From CALOCN01 sp942491735 (GTDB lineage: Bacteria > Eisenbacteria > RBG-16-71-46 > JABDJR01), in the NCBI GenBank assembly GCA_942491735.1, contig CALOCN010000014.1:1302001-1366000 (forward strand): a stretch of 64,000 nt of DNA. Direction: 5' to 3'. The first letter of the stretch is position 1. Every line of letters begins with the position of its first letter. Below the pieces are notes generated by a model. That model saw nothing but the letters and a program-made list of their open reading frames with translations. It had not been told where the DNA came from and made no database searches. Positions 63,451 through 64,000 of this stretch are shown one piece after another. The translations under genes were made by a program, and so were the position numbers.

Positions 63451-63581
63451 ATCGAGATAATCGATCGACTTGGGGTCTCGGCGCAGGGCCCCGGGTGGGG
63501 TATTGTGGCTTGGAAAAGCCCCCCCAACGGGCTAACCTAGTGCACTTCCTTCCTTTGAGTGCGTTTCGATAATGCTCGAAA
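63451..63581. promoter_or_regulatory. Two TCGA-flanked inverted repeats and -10 upstream of the SPT-like gene
   Basis: ATCGA-N5-TCGAT (63451-63465) and TTTCGA-N6-TCGAAA (63564-63581) both frame an ATAAT core. The second overlaps GATAAT (63568-63573), a plausible -10 about 30 bases before the ATG at 63606. Occupancy by a dimeric regulator would block this promoter. The first lies roughly 110 bases upstream and could assist by looping or serve the divergent E1 gene. Confidence 0.45.
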
Positions 63582-63605
63582 TGTCCCCCGTGTTCTGGAG
63601 TTTTG

Positions 63606-64000
63606 ATGGATCCGAACCCGTCGACGACAACACCTGCGCAGGATTCCGGCTACGCCGACGTCTTTCGCAAGGCGTACGCGTTTACGCGGGCCGATGAAGC
63701 CCGGGCCTCGGGCTTCTACCCGTATTTCATGCCCATCAGCGAGTCGGGGGCCCACGAGGTCTTCGTCGATGGGCATCGCCTGGTCATGGCCGGCTCCAAC
63801 AACTATCTGGGCTACACCCACGACGAGCGGGTGATGGCGGCGGCCGAGGAAGCGGGTCGCCGTTACGGGACGGGCTGCACCGGAAGCCGGTTCCTCAACG
63901 GAACCCTCGACATCCACGAGAAGCTGGAGCGGGACCTGGCGGAGTATTGCCGGAAGGAAGCCGCCCTGGTCTTCTCGACCGGGTTCCAGACCAACCTGGG
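63606..64000 (+). CDS. Serine palmitoyltransferase/AONS-family aminotransferase (3' end beyond window)
   Basis: The first 131 residues of an alpha-oxoamine synthase. SNNYLGYTHDERVMAAAEEAGRRYGTGCTGSRFLNGTLDIHEKLERDLAEY is the family core, and ALVFSTGFQTNLG leads towards the PLP fold. The long N-terminal lead (FYPYFMPISESGAHEVFVDGHRLVMAGSNNYL) is typical of bacterial serine palmitoyltransferases, which begin sphingolipid synthesis by condensing serine and an acyl-CoA. Glycine C-acetyltransferase and AONS are less likely alternatives. The active-site lysine lies outside the window. Confidence 0.85.
   Translation, partial: MDPNPSTTTPAQDSGYADVFRKAYAFTRADEARASGFYPYFMPISESGAHEVFVDGHRLVMAGSNNYLGYTHDERVMAAAEEAGRRYGTGCTGSRFLNGTLDIHEKLERDLAEYCRKEAALVFSTGFQTNL

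Overview
The window is GC-rich, gene-dense bacterial chromosome with 58 protein genes called, most on short intergenic spacing and often overlapping by 1-4 bases. It looks like an uncultured Gram-negative lineage near the FCB superphylum, of the Candidatus Eisenbacteria or Krumholzibacteriota kind. The clues are an RND efflux pair, several secreted proteins ending in a FlgD-like Ig domain, a second set of secreted proteins sharing a short C-terminal T-[ST]-W-G motif, an elongation factor G of the spirochaete/planctomycete/mitochondrial type, and a serine palmitoyltransferase-like gene. The phylum is inferred from gene content only. No rRNA, tRNA, CRISPR array, prophage or defence island was seen.

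Layout. 1-5.6 kb: start of an SDR gene, two tiny membrane proteins, a RecA-fold ATPase after fusA, and two envelope proteins. 5.6-10.8 kb: glucose-6-phosphate isomerase, a DMT exporter, a winged-helix protein of the AlkZ-like family and a phosphofructokinase with pyrophosphate-type motifs. 10.8-22.3 kb: two secreted proteins, a MATE/ANK-like membrane protein, an RND adaptor-permease pair and a membrane/TPR protein. 22.36-23.91 kb: an intact IS1182-family element inserted exactly at the stop codon of an amidohydrolase gene. 23.9-26.7 kb: a rhodanese / MauE-DoxX / TauE-SafE / amidohydrolase operon. 26.7-30.3 kb: a secreted M14 carboxypeptidase and a DUF1028 protein. 30.3-30.64 kb: a gene-free stretch with a strikingly structured nested inverted-repeat element and a 43-bp tandem repeat. 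30.6-36.7 kb: hydrolase, aldo/keto reductase, two tandem paralogous secreted proteins, a HEAT-type protein and an M20 dipeptidase. 36.9-42 kb: 2-oxoacid:ferredoxin oxidoreductase (korAB) and an S9 peptidase. 42-46 kb: two envelope proteins separated by a cluster of three palindromes, and an MDR-fold dehydrogenase. 46-51 kb: GTP-PEP carboxykinase, cobalamin adenosyltransferase, RNase HII, FabI and a cyclophilin lipoprotein. 51-54 kb: histone-deacetylase-like protein, LemA, M48 protease and an ArfB-like factor. 54-60 kb: SLC13 transporter, dapE-dapC-dapD and a CaCA antiporter, with four consecutive TTG starts. 60-64 kb: an alpha/beta hydrolase, a DprA-like protein, a fused E1 2-oxoacid dehydrogenase and the start of an SPT-like aminotransferase.

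Together the metabolic genes suggest a reversible, energy-sparing central metabolism (PPi-type PFK, GTP-PEPCK, ferredoxin-linked 2-oxoacid oxidoreductase), lysine/peptidoglycan supply by the succinylase route, and peptide use (M14, S9 and M20 peptidases plus a branched-chain-type E1). The most intriguing unexplained items are the structured element at 30345-30525, the shared T-[ST]-W-G C-terminus, the triple palindrome at 42543-42595 and the paired TCGA-flanked repeats upstream of the SPT-like gene.
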